From the NCBI GenBank assembly GCA_965233535.1, contig OZ247489.1:496001-560000 (forward strand): 64,000 nt of DNA. The letters are read 5' to 3'. Shown in pieces: positions 36,405 through 46,489 of the stretch (position 1 is the stretch's first letter; every line of letters begins with the position of its first letter). This DNA is from Cytomitobacter sp965233535 (GTDB lineage Bacteria; Pseudomonadota; Alphaproteobacteria; CAJXXZ01; 1604HC). The notes beneath the pieces are model-generated. The model saw nothing but the letters and a program-made list of their open reading frames with translations, was not told the origin of the DNA and did not search any database. The position numbers and the translations under genes were made by a program.

Positions 36405-38855
36405 TCAGCAGTCACTAACCATATCTTCTAGCATTCCTTCAGAACATTCAGAGCTTGCTTCCTGCTTCATTTCTATTTTTTCTTCTATGGTTAACATAGC
36501 ATCAAAATTACTTAGCAAGTTGAACAAACCTTCAAATACATTTTCATAACATTTTTCGACATGCTCTTTCATATTTGTCAATCTACTTTTAAATGCATTT
36601 ATAATCTTTGAATTTTCAGCATAATCATCATGAGTATCATCTAGCTGCACTTGATTTATTTTCTCTAATAACAATGGGGCTCTTTTTTCAATGTTATTTC
36701 TAATTCTACATGATGCAACTACGGAATATCGTAAGAATGTTTTTAAAGCAACAAAGTCTTCACAAAAACCTAATATTCTGGCCGCTTCAAGTATTGCAAA
36801 ACTATACTCAAACAATTCAGCATTGTGGTCTTTAACAGACACATTGGCTATTTTGACTACTGTTGCCCAATGTAAATCTGCATACATATTATCATCTTCA
36901 GTTAATTGAAACTTCTCAAAACCAATTCTCATTCCAGCTAAATTATCTTCATTTGCGTCATTTGTAATATTAGCAAAAGTTTCAAGTACAGACATGCCAT
37001 CTGAAAGTGATTCATGATTTTGACTTTTAAAGAACCTCTTAGCTATATTAAACATTGGCGCAAAATTAACACTAGCTTTTGCGGGCTCAGTCTTCTTTTG
37101 TTGTTTAAAATAATCTTTATCAACTGCTTTTAACTTTCTAAAATAATGCCCTTCAACCAATTGCTTAAAACCCTCTGCATTGTTTTTTGGATCTCTTATA
37201 ACGCTTTCTATAGTTTGTTTATCATGTGTATAACTATCTGGTGCTAATTTTGCTTTATATACATCAAGCATTAATTTAGCGACATCAACAATATCATGAT
37301 ATTTGTGGCTCTCAACATCATGCTCAATTGAAATATTTCGTACATCCAACTCTTCTATTGCCTTTTGCTGCTCATCATTTGTCTTTGAGAGAATTCTTAA
37401 TTTTTTATCCTGTTTTTCCATTTTTTGTGTATGTGAGCTTGCTACTTCTTTGCTCTCACTTTCTAAATCTGCTAATTTCTTAAATTGCATTTCTACCACA
37501 TCTCTAGTATTGGCTTTCAACTCTTCTAACTTTTCTGATTGCGCAGTGTATTTTTCTTCTAAATTTACTGATTTGTCAGTTTGCTCTTCTAGTGCCTTCA
37601 TACACAAACCTACTATCTCTTTAGTATTGGCTTTCAACTCTGCTAACTTTGCTTCTTGATTATTAACTAATGAATCTATTGCCTTTTGCTGTGCATCATT
37701 TATCACCTCTAAAGCAGATATTTTTTCGTGATATGAATTTAGCATTTCTCTATCTTCAACATGCTCATCCTGCGCCTCTTTATATGCATCGAATTTTTCT
37801 ATCTTTTGCATGTGCAAATCTACTGCTTTTTTAATTTCAACATCCTGCTCTTTTAAATCTTTTAATTCATTTTCTCTTTCAGCACCCTTTTTTTCTAACT
37901 CTTCCGCTTTTTTTGTTTGTTCAGCATTTTGTTTTTCCAATTCGATTATTCTGCTTTGTTGCGCCACTTTATCTTCAGTCAAAGTTAGCAACATTTGCTC
38001 TAATTTTTCGAACCTGTCATTATTATTTTTATCACATTCTTTTCTATGCACTTTGTTTAAAATATTCACAGAATCATACAAATCATTCCATTCTTTCGCT
38101 TCTTCACTTTTAATTGTAGAAACCACACTAATTTCCTCTTTAGACAAAACCTTTGCAATCGCCCATTCAATTGCTCCCAATTCATATGCATGTTCAATAT
38201 CTTGCCTTTGAGATGGCTCGTCTGTATTTTGAATCTTATGCATATGAAGCAATGAATTTTTAACTCCAAACAACAACGTAATTGCAACATCTGCACGATC
38301 TTCAATTTCTTTAAACTGTAGTGATAAAAATGCAATATTCCTAAAATCAATCACTTCTGACCTAGTAAAACTTTCATAATCGTTAATATCTGATTGTTCA
38401 AGCTTTCTCAACTCAGCTGCTTGTAATGCTATTTTTTCTGTAAGTTCATCTTGACGCCTTTTTCTTTGCGCCATAACTTGTTCTTGCGCCCCAACAGCAG
38501 ATTGATTTTGCGCGTTACTTGCACTCTCTCTTTCATGCAATGAAGGTAATGTGTTTCCATTGGCTGATTTTGTATCTACTGCCTCTACTTGTGATAAATA
38601 ATGAGCAACAACATCAACTTGCTCACCATTAGCAGATGCGCATGGACCTTCCATCATTCCTGCATTCACAGCACATGGCTCTTCGGAAGCATTCGCAACA
38701 ACATCTGCTGATGAGCTGTAAGCCTTAACATTCATAGTTGTAGACGCGAGATCTTCTGATGCATTGCAAGCTTTCACATCCCAAAGATCCTTACCATCCA
38801 TCGCAAATAGCTGCATAGACACTAAAGCTGTAAGTAATTTATATTGATAATTCAT
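36405..38855 (-). CDS. Large secreted coiled-coil protein with helical module
   Basis: An 816-residue protein I do not recognise. Residues 1-18 are the signal peptide of the local family (MNYQYKLLTALVSMQLFA, cleavage before MD). Residues 20-130 are low-complexity and polar. About 280-515 form a long coiled coil with internal repeats (LEELKANTRDVVEMQFKKL against LAELKANTKEIVGLCMKAL). About 520-735 hold the helical module (VDVAKLMLDVYKAKL...VIRDPKNNAEGFKQLVEGHYF...LKTFLRYSVVAS), here with an insertion. Promoter and signal peptide are shared with 38983-42390, 127 bp upstream on the same strand. Secretion is likely; function unknown. Confidence 0.85.
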   Translation of the reverse strand: MNYQYKLLTALVSMQLFAMDGKDLWDVKACNASEDLASTTMNVKAYSSSADVVANASEEPCAVNAGMMEGPCASANGEQVDVVAHYLSQVEAVDTKSANGNTLPSLHERESASNAQNQSAVGAQEQVMAQRKRRQDELTEKIALQAAELRKLEQSDINDYESFTRSEVIDFRNIAFLSLQFKEIEDRADVAITLLFGVKNSLLHMHKIQNTDEPSQRQDIEHAYELGAIEWAIAKVLSKEEISVVSTIKSEEAKEWNDLYDSVNILNKVHRKECDKNNNDRFEKLEQMLLTLTEDKVAQQSRIIELEKQNAEQTKKAEELEKKGAERENELKDLKEQDVEIKKAVDLHMQKIEKFDAYKEAQDEHVEDREMLNSYHEKISALEVINDAQQKAIDSLVNNQEAKLAELKANTKEIVGLCMKALEEQTDKSVNLEEKYTAQSEKLEELKANTRDVVEMQFKKLADLESESKEVASSHTQKMEKQDKKLRILSKTNDEQQKAIEELDVRNISIEHDVESHKYHDIVDVAKLMLDVYKAKLAPDSYTHDKQTIESVIRDPKNNAEGFKQLVEGHYFRKLKAVDKDYFKQQKKTEPAKASVNFAPMFNIAKRFFKSQNHESLSDGMSVLETFANITNDANEDNLAGMRIGFEKFQLTEDDNMYADLHWATVVKIANVSVKDHNAELFEYSFAILEAARILGFCEDFVALKTFLRYSVVASCRIRNNIEKRAPLLLEKINQVQLDDTHDDYAENSKIINAFKSRLTNMKEHVEKCYENVFEGLFNLLSNFDAMLTIEEKIEMKQEASSECSEGMLEDMVSDC

Positions 38856-38871
38856 TTTCTACCTTTTGGTT

Positions 38872-38900
38872 AAAGTACACATTTTATCACAAGAGTTCAA
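38872..38900 (-). promoter_or_regulatory. Promoter of 816-residue secreted protein
   Basis: Minus strand TTGAAC (38895-38900), 17-bp spacer, TACTTT (38872-38877), then AAAGGTAGAAAATG. Same layout as the promoters of 38983-42390, 48717 and 50068. Confidence 0.6.
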
Positions 38901-38982
38901 GCCTAGCTCTCTCACTAAAATATTGGGAGTTGTATATTGGAATTTCACATTTTTTAACACTATATATTCATAGTATTTCACA

Positions 38983-41900
38983 CTACTTACCATTTAAATT
39001 ACTATTATTTTCTACTTCACTTATCTCATCATTTGAATTCTCATTTTCAGAAAGTACTGATGTGACTATAGAAATCATTTCATCTTTGTTTCCATGAGTT
39101 AAGTCATCCACGGTTATTGTACAATTGCTAGCGTATTTCTTACAATGAACATTTAAGTTGTAAATTATTTTTCTTGATTTACACACAAAAGCGTCTAACT
39201 CTTCGCACATAGTAAAGAAATTTGGATATAGGTTTTCATTTTCTTTGCTTTCTTTATTCATTATTTCTATAAAGTCGTCTACAGATACTTCAGTAGGAAT
39301 TTTCTTGAAAAATTGATCAAAAACTGGGCAATGTATTGCTTTTTGTATGTTTTCCAATGAACCTCCTATGCGTGACATGCAATTTTCCCTAAACATTGCA
39401 TTTTCTATAAAAAATTCCAAATAGTGTTTTATTGATTGATAGTTATAACTTAGTTGCTCACGTAAATTATGCACACCACGCTGTATACGTTCTTTTAAAT
39501 TATTGTGATAATTTCCCATAGACACATTCCAATTTCTCACATCCACAGCCTCTTGCGACAAATCAAAATAATTTGTCATTAAAAACTGTTTAAATGTAGC
39601 TCTATGTAATTTTGGCTTTTGCACAAACCTTTTCAAGAACTCGATATCATGGATATCATGCTTAACTAATTTTCTCTCACATGCTTTAATCAAGAATTTT
39701 GCTATTTTTACATCTTCACAACACAGCGCATTGACTATATCGCATATTTCTTTAAGCTTATCTTCCATGACAAACATACTTTGAGATTGCGCCAAACAAT
39801 CTAATAAGCTTTTATATTTGTAAGTTTCTACTCTTGATAATACATATTTGGACCTAGTCAAAATACCTTCTATTACATCAAACTTTTCTAAATCATCTGG
39901 ATTTACATCAGGAAGCCTTACCAATCTATTCTCGAATTCTGAATATGATGTATGGCAAAATGATCCTAATTCTTCATTTGATACTAAGTTTTCTTCTGAC
40001 TCATCAGACCATAAATTATATGTAAACTCTTCACTTGATTCTGACTCATTATCTAATTCACCAAATGGTTGATTGCTCACATTTTCCATTAATTGCGCTG
40101 TTTTTGATTCTATATATTTTATCTTTTTCCATAACAATTTTGCTCTTCCCTCTAATGGATTATGACTAAATGCCTTAATAGAGCTTTCTAAAAATATTTT
40201 CAAAGAAGACATGTCAGATGTTTCAGATAAAACTTTATATGATTCAAGAAACTCCTCATCCGTATACTTACTTATAATATGCGCAAGATTCTCATATTTT
40301 TCTTGTATTGGATCAAAGTAATGTTTATATAAAAATCCTTCAAATTGATCATAGTTTAATGCAGGAATTTTTATAAATTTTTCCAAAAACCTTATGTCAT
40401 GATTTGCTATATTTTTCTCACAGGCTTCAATTAGTAATTTTGCTACCTCAATACTGTTAGAGTAAAGTAAAGTTTCTAGCTTTGTAAATTCACTTAATAC
40501 ACGTGATACAGTATCATTGTAATCGATTAATTTTGCAAAACTTTCTAACATGCTATTATATTTATCATTTTTGATTGTTAATAGTTCTTTTTCAATCCAA
40601 GTTATAACTCCACTTATATGATAGTGCTCTATTAATATATCTACCTTTGGATGAAATAATTCTGGCAATTCAAATATGCTTTCCTCCTCACCTGGCAATT
40701 CAACTGACTCTATCTCTGAATTCATATTAAACAAATCAGGAAATTCAATTAATTTTTCTGATTCAGTCTCAGGATAGGAAGGCAGCTCACTTCCTACACT
40801 ACTTATCGAAATTGTATCAGCATCACAGTCATAATTGTGAGTAGAATTTTCATCATACCAGTATACTTCTGAATAATTACGTCGAACCAATCTAAACATA
40901 GCTTTTTCTTTTTTCATCATGAATTTTATATCTACTTCAAATTTATGGACATATCGCTTTGATTCACTCAAAGCGTATTGTAAAAATGTTTTCAAAGAAA
41001 AGAAACTAAAATCATCATTTTTCAATACTTCTTTTGCATAATGAAATATATCACTTTCTTTATATTCTTTTAATATTTTGTCTAATTTTGAAAAAAAACC
41101 TCTATAAGTTTTTTCATCATCAGCCTTATGCCAGTTCAATAAGTTCAGTGTATGGATATGATCCACGTAATGCTTATCTGTAAACTGTTGAAATGCACAA
41201 TCATTCAGAATTGGATTCCCTATAAAATTTTCCAAAAACACTTTATCATGATCAACTAATTTGACATTCAATTCTCCAACACACAACTTCATATTACATG
41301 CTTCAAGGAGTAATCTTGCGATACTAAGATTGTTAGAGTGCTTCTCTTCCATAGCACCAATCAGAGCTTCTGCTTTCAATATTTTCATAACACATTTTTG
41401 TAATTCATATACATTAGTGGAGCTTTCTAACATCAGTATATTGGCATCATTTAAATCAATTAGTTTGTTATTTGCAAATTTCACTACATCTTCTCCCAGT
41501 GTTAAATCAGATTTCCAAGATTCCAATTTATCGTTCAGTGGCTTCATTTTGCTTTTAATAATATGTTTGGAACTCCTCAACTGCTCAATAAACAATTCTA
41601 AATACATTTTAAAAATCGTAAAATTATTATGCATAGACAATGTTTTTACAAATTCACTCATTGTTTTCATACTTACTAACACATTATTTACATTGAGATC
41701 ATTTATAGAATCTTGATACTTTAATATCTTCCCCTCATCATTTTTTGCTTTAAATTTTAAAAAATAATTTTCATTAACAAAATCAATAAATTTCAAATAA
41801 TATTCTTCAGGATCTTTTATAAAAGACTCTATAAGATCTTGTTTGTTTTTATTAATTTCAACATCTAATGCTTTTTGCTTCTCTTTAAAAAACTCTACAT

Positions 41901-42390
41901 GTAGCTCGAGAAGTAATTTAGCCACCTCAATTTTATCACTATATTTTCTCATGCTGATTTTATGCTCAAGATCTCTATTTTCCAATTTTAAAGACTGTGT
42001 TTTTTCTAACTCTTTTGCTGTTTTATTCTCAATTGCTTCATGATTTTCGATAATATTATTTACAAGCTTATCAAGTTTTATACCATCTAATAAATCACTA
42101 AACATTTCATTTAATTCAGAGTCTCTATTAGATTGAATTTCCAACCTATCGTAATTTTCCCTATTTTTGATTTTTACTTCTTCAAGCTTATAACAATTAA
42201 TTAGAGTTGAATTGAACTTCTCACTGTTCACACAATTATTTTCCTGCAAATTAGAATGCTCTTGTGACATAGAAGTTGACTGCACAGCACGTGTTTTGCA
42301 ATCTTTATCTACATTGCCAATGTTCGCACTGTCCATAGCAAATAACTGCAGAGATACTAAAGCTGTAAGCAATTTATATTGATAATTCAT
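38983..42390 (-). CDS. Giant secreted protein with four tandem copies of a helical module
   Basis: An 1135-residue protein. The signal peptide (MNYQYKLLTALVSLQLFA|MD) is almost identical to that of 36405-38855. Four copies of the same module are visible, at about 152-285, 354-485, 646-757 and 893-1007, each opening with a pattern like (I/V)AKLLIEA...L and continuing with F(I/V)xxPxxxxxxFxxFxxxxYF; the second half carries a segment like LKxFLxxxI. Spacers between copies 2-3 and 3-4 are acidic and contain related EFPDLF/FELPELF/RLPDVN motifs. No enzyme motif is seen. The tandem build suggests a modular binding or scaffold protein outside the cell; that is inference. Confidence 0.85.
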   Translation of the reverse strand: MNYQYKLLTALVSLQLFAMDSANIGNVDKDCKTRAVQSTSMSQEHSNLQENNCVNSEKFNSTLINCYKLEEVKIKNRENYDRLEIQSNRDSELNEMFSDLLDGIKLDKLVNNIIENHEAIENKTAKELEKTQSLKLENRDLEHKISMRKYSDKIEVAKLLLELHVEFFKEKQKALDVEINKNKQDLIESFIKDPEEYYLKFIDFVNENYFLKFKAKNDEGKILKYQDSINDLNVNNVLVSMKTMSEFVKTLSMHNNFTIFKMYLELFIEQLRSSKHIIKSKMKPLNDKLESWKSDLTLGEDVVKFANNKLIDLNDANILMLESSTNVYELQKCVMKILKAEALIGAMEEKHSNNLSIARLLLEACNMKLCVGELNVKLVDHDKVFLENFIGNPILNDCAFQQFTDKHYVDHIHTLNLLNWHKADDEKTYRGFFSKLDKILKEYKESDIFHYAKEVLKNDDFSFFSLKTFLQYALSESKRYVHKFEVDIKFMMKKEKAMFRLVRRNYSEVYWYDENSTHNYDCDADTISISSVGSELPSYPETESEKLIEFPDLFNMNSEIESVELPGEEESIFELPELFHPKVDILIEHYHISGVITWIEKELLTIKNDKYNSMLESFAKLIDYNDTVSRVLSEFTKLETLLYSNSIEVAKLLIEACEKNIANHDIRFLEKFIKIPALNYDQFEGFLYKHYFDPIQEKYENLAHIISKYTDEEFLESYKVLSETSDMSSLKIFLESSIKAFSHNPLEGRAKLLWKKIKYIESKTAQLMENVSNQPFGELDNESESSEEFTYNLWSDESEENLVSNEELGSFCHTSYSEFENRLVRLPDVNPDDLEKFDVIEGILTRSKYVLSRVETYKYKSLLDCLAQSQSMFVMEDKLKEICDIVNALCCEDVKIAKFLIKACERKLVKHDIHDIEFLKRFVQKPKLHRATFKQFLMTNYFDLSQEAVDVRNWNVSMGNYHNNLKERIQRGVHNLREQLSYNYQSIKHYLEFFIENAMFRENCMSRIGGSLENIQKAIHCPVFDQFFKKIPTEVSVDDFIEIMNKESKENENLYPNFFTMCEELDAFVCKSRKIIYNLNVHCKKYASNCTITVDDLTHGNKDEMISIVTSVLSENENSNDEISEVENNSNLNGK

Positions 42391-42406
42391 TTTCTACCTT
42401 TGCATT

Positions 42407-42435
42407 ACGTTACATACTTTACAAAAGAAGTTCAA
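42407..42435 (-). promoter_or_regulatory. Promoter of 1135-residue secreted protein
   Basis: Minus strand TTGAAC (42430-42435), 17-bp spacer, TAACGT (42407-42412), then AAAGGTAGAAAATG. Confidence 0.55.
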
Positions 42436-42495
42436 GCATTACTTAATGTGAAAAAATAATTTCATAAATTGTTACAGATAATAGTAGAAAAAATG

Positions 42496-42569
42496 TAGCG
42501 AAGGAGGGGCTCGAACCCCCGACCCGCGGATTATGATTCCGCTGCTCTAACCAGCTGAGCTACTTCGCC
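42496..42569 (-). tRNA. tRNA-Met, elongator type (CAT anticodon)
   Basis: Acceptor GGCGAAG pairs with CTTCGCT (terminal G-T), D arm GCTCAGCTGGTTAGAGC, anticodon stem GCGGA/TCCGC with loop ATCATAA giving CAT, T arm GGGGGTTCGAGCCCC. The G-T first pair and the overall sequence fit elongator tRNA-Met. A lysidine-modified tRNA-Ile2 also has CAT and cannot be strictly excluded. No encoded CCA. Confidence 0.93.
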
Positions 42570-42667
42570 TCGTATTTATTTTGCATTGTTTATTTATTTA
42601 TGGCAATGGTCAGTTATAGTTAATCATCCATAAATTGCATTTTATTTTTAAAATCACACTACAAGCT

Positions 42668-43999
42668 TTATATGCTAATTATTTTTCTTTTATAAGCTGT
42701 GTACTCACTTTGCATTTCTTTCAATTCATCTGCAGAAATTCTTTTATAAAAACTTTTTATTGAATGCGGATGAACATAATTGCCATTGACTTTCATCTCA
42801 TAATGCAAGTGTGCAGAAGTAGTAATTCCTGTATTCCCTACATATCCGATTATATCACCTTTTTTAATTCTTTGATTTTTCTTAAGAATCAACTTAGTTA
42901 AGTGAGCATATGCAGTTGTCATTTTTGCATTATGAGTAGTATGAGATATTTCAACGAAATTTCCATATCCTTTACATACAATTGCTCGAAGAACAGTACC
43001 ATTTGCTACAGCACGAATTGGAGTTCCTAAAGCAGCAGCATAATCTATTCCTCTATGCATACGATTTATTTTAAGAACTGGATGCATTCTCCACCCATAG
43101 TTTGATGAAACTCTACCAATTACTGGCCTACCAAGCTGAACTAAATCATTATAAGAGTATACATTGTGTGGATCATATAATTTATTTTTATGACTCAATA
43201 AGTATTTTGATTGCCCAAGCTTAGTATCTAAACGTAAGAATTTCACTTGAGGCATTTTTCCTTTTTCAGAATAAGATTGATAACCTATTTGTATTTTTGC
43301 AATGTTTGCGCTGTTAAACTTTGCTTCAGAAATTAATTTTGATACTTGTTCAGCAATGTTTTTAGGTAATTTATCTAATACAGACAGTTTGAAAGAACCT
43401 TTGACTAGATATGCTATGATGTTTTTTGAATCATTTTGCATCCACTCAAGTATTATGTCATCACCTACAGACTTCACATATACTTTAAACCCTAGCCCAC
43501 TAATATAACATTCTGAGAATTTATACCTTTTGTTTTCTTCTAACACTTTTGTAGAAATCATTGCTTGACTCAAGTATGTATCTGGAATGAGCTGATTTAC
43601 AGCTTTCGTTATTTTCGTCACTTCATCTAAAGCAATTCCTTCTTTTGAGAATGACAATGAAATTCCTTCAGGACCAACTTTATGTTTAATCATAATTTCA
43701 TTTTGAGGAGCAATTACAACTGGTTGTAATATTATATTGTCCTTTGGGGTATATGCGACTTTCAAAAAAACCATGCATCCAAGCATGAAAACACATAACC
43801 TAATTAAGGAAACTAATTCGAGCAATATGTATATAAAGTTTAGGAATATTGGCATTACTTTCACGAAACTAGCAACATACTTGCTCCAGAAGCTTATTTC
43901 ATATATAAAAAACTTTACAACTATCGATACCACGGAACAAATGATAACATTTTTTGCGCATTTTACGCTACTTATAATAGTTAATAACTTTTCATTCAT
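42668..43999 (-). CDS. Membrane-anchored M23 (LytM-type) peptidase
   Basis: Peptidoglycan endopeptidase or division-linked activator. Two N-terminal hydrophobic stretches (about 15-32 and 47-80) anchor it in the inner membrane. The C-terminal domain has the four M23 ligands: HRGID (about 314-318), and HLHYE (about 395-399), with GNTGITTSAHLHYEMKVNG as the usual closing segment, and the entry motif VSSNYGWRMHP. Metal ligands are intact, so hydrolase activity is likely. Length 443. It is divergent from the MBL gene at 44049. Confidence 0.92.
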   Translation of the reverse strand: MNEKLLTIISSVKCAKNVIICSVVSIVVKFFIYEISFWSKYVASFVKVMPIFLNFIYILLELVSLIRLCVFMLGCMVFLKVAYTPKDNIILQPVVIAPQNEIMIKHKVGPEGISLSFSKEGIALDEVTKITKAVNQLIPDTYLSQAMISTKVLEENKRYKFSECYISGLGFKVYVKSVGDDIILEWMQNDSKNIIAYLVKGSFKLSVLDKLPKNIAEQVSKLISEAKFNSANIAKIQIGYQSYSEKGKMPQVKFLRLDTKLGQSKYLLSHKNKLYDPHNVYSYNDLVQLGRPVIGRVSSNYGWRMHPVLKINRMHRGIDYAAALGTPIRAVANGTVLRAIVCKGYGNFVEISHTTHNAKMTTAYAHLTKLILKKNQRIKKGDIIGYVGNTGITTSAHLHYEMKVNGNYVHPHSIKSFYKRISADELKEMQSEYTAYKRKIISI

Positions 44000-44048
44000 T
44001 GCATGTTACTCAATAAGGTAGTAGTTTTTTATCCATTAGAGGTTATAA

Positions 44049-46451
44049 ATGTTAAGATATTTTGTTTTATGCATTACATTTCTGCATTCTGCTTATGAGA
44101 TTGTAGATTCTTACATGTACACATTCAACGTTGGACAAGGAAACTGCCAACTGGCGAAGTATTATTTGAGGGATATAGAAACTAAACATAGAAAAACAAT
44201 TGGATTCTTAGTCGACTGTGGAAATAGTGAAATGAAATATGATGAAAGATTTAATTATATACCAGGGCATTATGTAAAAATCATTGGAAAAAACAATCCT
44301 ACTGAAAATATAGGTACGTTTAAAATAAGTAATTCTGCATCTCATACTAATGGAACAAATGATAATAAAAAACAAAAGCAAAAAGACCATGCATTTGAAC
44401 ATGTAGCTCATTGTTTATCAGATATTGATTTATTAATAATTTTATTATCTCACCCAGATGGAGATCATATTAATGAGCTTGCTTCTAAAGTAATGAATAT
44501 TAATGTTGACAATATTAAAAGCGCACAAAAATATGCAAGTAAAGCTCAAGCACAAATACAGGAAAAATATAAAGAAATTCAAAGTATAATTGATAAAAGT
44601 ACAACAGAAGCTATCAATATTTTTTATAGCAATAACAGCCCAGTTAACAAAATAAAAAGCATAATACATTTAATAATAGGAAATGTAGTTTCTTCGTTAA
44701 TTCCTTCATTCATTTTGCACTCAGAAATATCTGCAACAGAGCAAAAAAGAATAACTCTAATAAAAGAATCTAAAAATGCAAATTGCTTTGCTGCAACAAA
44801 AAATGCAGAAGCTATAAGAGCTAAGGAAGCAAATAATGAAAAACAAAAAGAGTTCAATCACGCTAAAACTGAAGAAGCAAAAGCTAAAATAGAGGTTGAT
44901 AAGAATAGTGCCAGAACAAGGAAAGAAACAAAAGATAAAAGACAAATTGCACTAAAGAGCGCACAAAATCACAGAAGAATAAAAGATGAAGAACTAACAA
45001 ATACAACAGATGCAATGAATGCTGCTAATAATGAATTAGCATTAGCAAATGACACAGCTATAAAAAAAGCAATAGACATCATGACGTTAGAAGCAAACAC
45101 AGAAATAGATAAAGCAGATGGAGCAGTAAAATCTGATATAGAGCAAATGTTAAAAGAAGGTAAAATGTTAACACCTATTCAGCAATATATAGAAAATGCA
45201 AAATCTTCTAAAACAGAAATCATATCATTTTTGTGTGGAGATTGGCCAAAAGGTGATGATAATAAGGAAACTGATGAGAGTAAGAGCGTATATAGATACT
45301 TATTTGAAAAAAGCTACATGTTTACTCCATATATTTGGAATAAATCTTCTACAAAGGAGGATGCAACAAACTTCTTTTCAGGAAATTTAATGCAATTATT
45401 AGATAAATCTAAGGAGTATTACTTTGGGAAAAAGAAAACTCAATACAATAAAGCATTAAGCAACACTTTTAAAGAGTCACTAGAAGCAATCAAAGATTAT
45501 GTTCATATTTTTTCTATGAACACTAAAAGTGATGATGCTAATACGCAAAGCACCATTGCTCAATTTATGTTTCCGGATAAAAATCAACCAAACCATTATA
45601 CAGAATTTATTTGCACTGGTGATGCTGAATTAGAAACTGTAAAACAGATGCAAAAAGGCCATAATACAAATCACTTTGAAAATAAGAATGAAGATAATAA
45701 TGGTCTAAACGAAACTCTACATAAGAATAAATTGAAGCTTTTGAAAAAAGAATATAAAGGTTTAGGTTTATTAATGGAGTCTTCAAAAGAATCTCATAAA
45801 TCTTTGAGAAGCTTAATGCCAACATCTGATGTGATCCTTACCATTCCTCATCATGGATCTGTAAGTAATAATCAAAATGATGCTTTAAAAGTTCTGATTG
45901 ATGTTTTCCAAGCTAATGCTTTGACTGTCTCTGCTGGAAGTGGTTGTATGCATGGAGGCCACCCAAGGCAAGATTGCATAGATTTTGTCACTAACAACAC
46001 ATCAAACAGTCAAATTATTAAAGAATTTCACCAAAGAAATGCAGAATTTTGGGGTAGAAGAAAACAATACTTTGATTTTGGATTGCTTGCTTTTGGAAAA
46101 GGTACGCCAACACAAATCACATTCAATAAATATATCTGGTCAACATATTATAATGGATCAATTATGTTTAATGGTGAGTACCATGTAGATGGGCCTTCAA
46201 TTTTAAGATGCCCTTACACTGGAAAGCCAGTTACAAAAGCAGATCTAAACACCACAGCATCTAATCAAGATGATGATCAAAGATATTATACAGTTAACTT
46301 CACACAAACCTCTTCCAACAGATCTGGAAATAAAGTTAGATGTGTAAATAATAATGATTATCATGACATACAGCTATTACCAAAAGAATGCACTTTATCT
46401 TTTCAAAAAGTTAGACCATATTGGGTACTTAATAAAGCTATATTCGCATAA
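44049..46451 (+). CDS. Secreted ComEC-type MBL-fold protein with coiled-coil insertion
   Basis: An 800-residue protein with a signal peptide (MLRYFVLCITFLHSAYE). The MBL fold of the ComEC/Rec2-like group is recognisable: YTFNVGQGNCQLAKY (24-38), FLVDCG (53-58), LSHPDGDH (133-140), ICTGDAE (521-527), IPHHGS (599-604) and VSAGSG (627-632). Between the metal motif and the next strand, about 240 residues (147-387) rich in A, K, E and N form a coiled coil; the paralogue at 62707 lacks it. The C-terminal 170 residues (WSTYYNGSIMFNGEYHVDGPSILR) are conserved with the other two paralogues. Secreted hydrolase (nuclease or phosphodiesterase) is plausible; the substrate is unknown. Confidence 0.85.
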   Translation: MLRYFVLCITFLHSAYEIVDSYMYTFNVGQGNCQLAKYYLRDIETKHRKTIGFLVDCGNSEMKYDERFNYIPGHYVKIIGKNNPTENIGTFKISNSASHTNGTNDNKKQKQKDHAFEHVAHCLSDIDLLIILLSHPDGDHINELASKVMNINVDNIKSAQKYASKAQAQIQEKYKEIQSIIDKSTTEAINIFYSNNSPVNKIKSIIHLIIGNVVSSLIPSFILHSEISATEQKRITLIKESKNANCFAATKNAEAIRAKEANNEKQKEFNHAKTEEAKAKIEVDKNSARTRKETKDKRQIALKSAQNHRRIKDEELTNTTDAMNAANNELALANDTAIKKAIDIMTLEANTEIDKADGAVKSDIEQMLKEGKMLTPIQQYIENAKSSKTEIISFLCGDWPKGDDNKETDESKSVYRYLFEKSYMFTPYIWNKSSTKEDATNFFSGNLMQLLDKSKEYYFGKKKTQYNKALSNTFKESLEAIKDYVHIFSMNTKSDDANTQSTIAQFMFPDKNQPNHYTEFICTGDAELETVKQMQKGHNTNHFENKNEDNNGLNETLHKNKLKLLKKEYKGLGLLMESSKESHKSLRSLMPTSDVILTIPHHGSVSNNQNDALKVLIDVFQANALTVSAGSGCMHGGHPRQDCIDFVTNNTSNSQIIKEFHQRNAEFWGRRKQYFDFGLLAFGKGTPTQITFNKYIWSTYYNGSIMFNGEYHVDGPSILRCPYTGKPVTKADLNTTASNQDDDQRYYTVNFTQTSSNRSGNKVRCVNNNDYHDIQLLPKECTLSFQKVRPYWVLNKAIFA

Positions 46452-46489
46452 AATATTATTCAGCACTCAATGTATAATATTTAAGAAAA

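Noticed and set aside
37303..38211. Several antisense frames of 66-133 codons within 36405-38855
   Set aside because: Ser/Phe-rich shadows typical of the reverse of a coiled-coil gene; no start signals.
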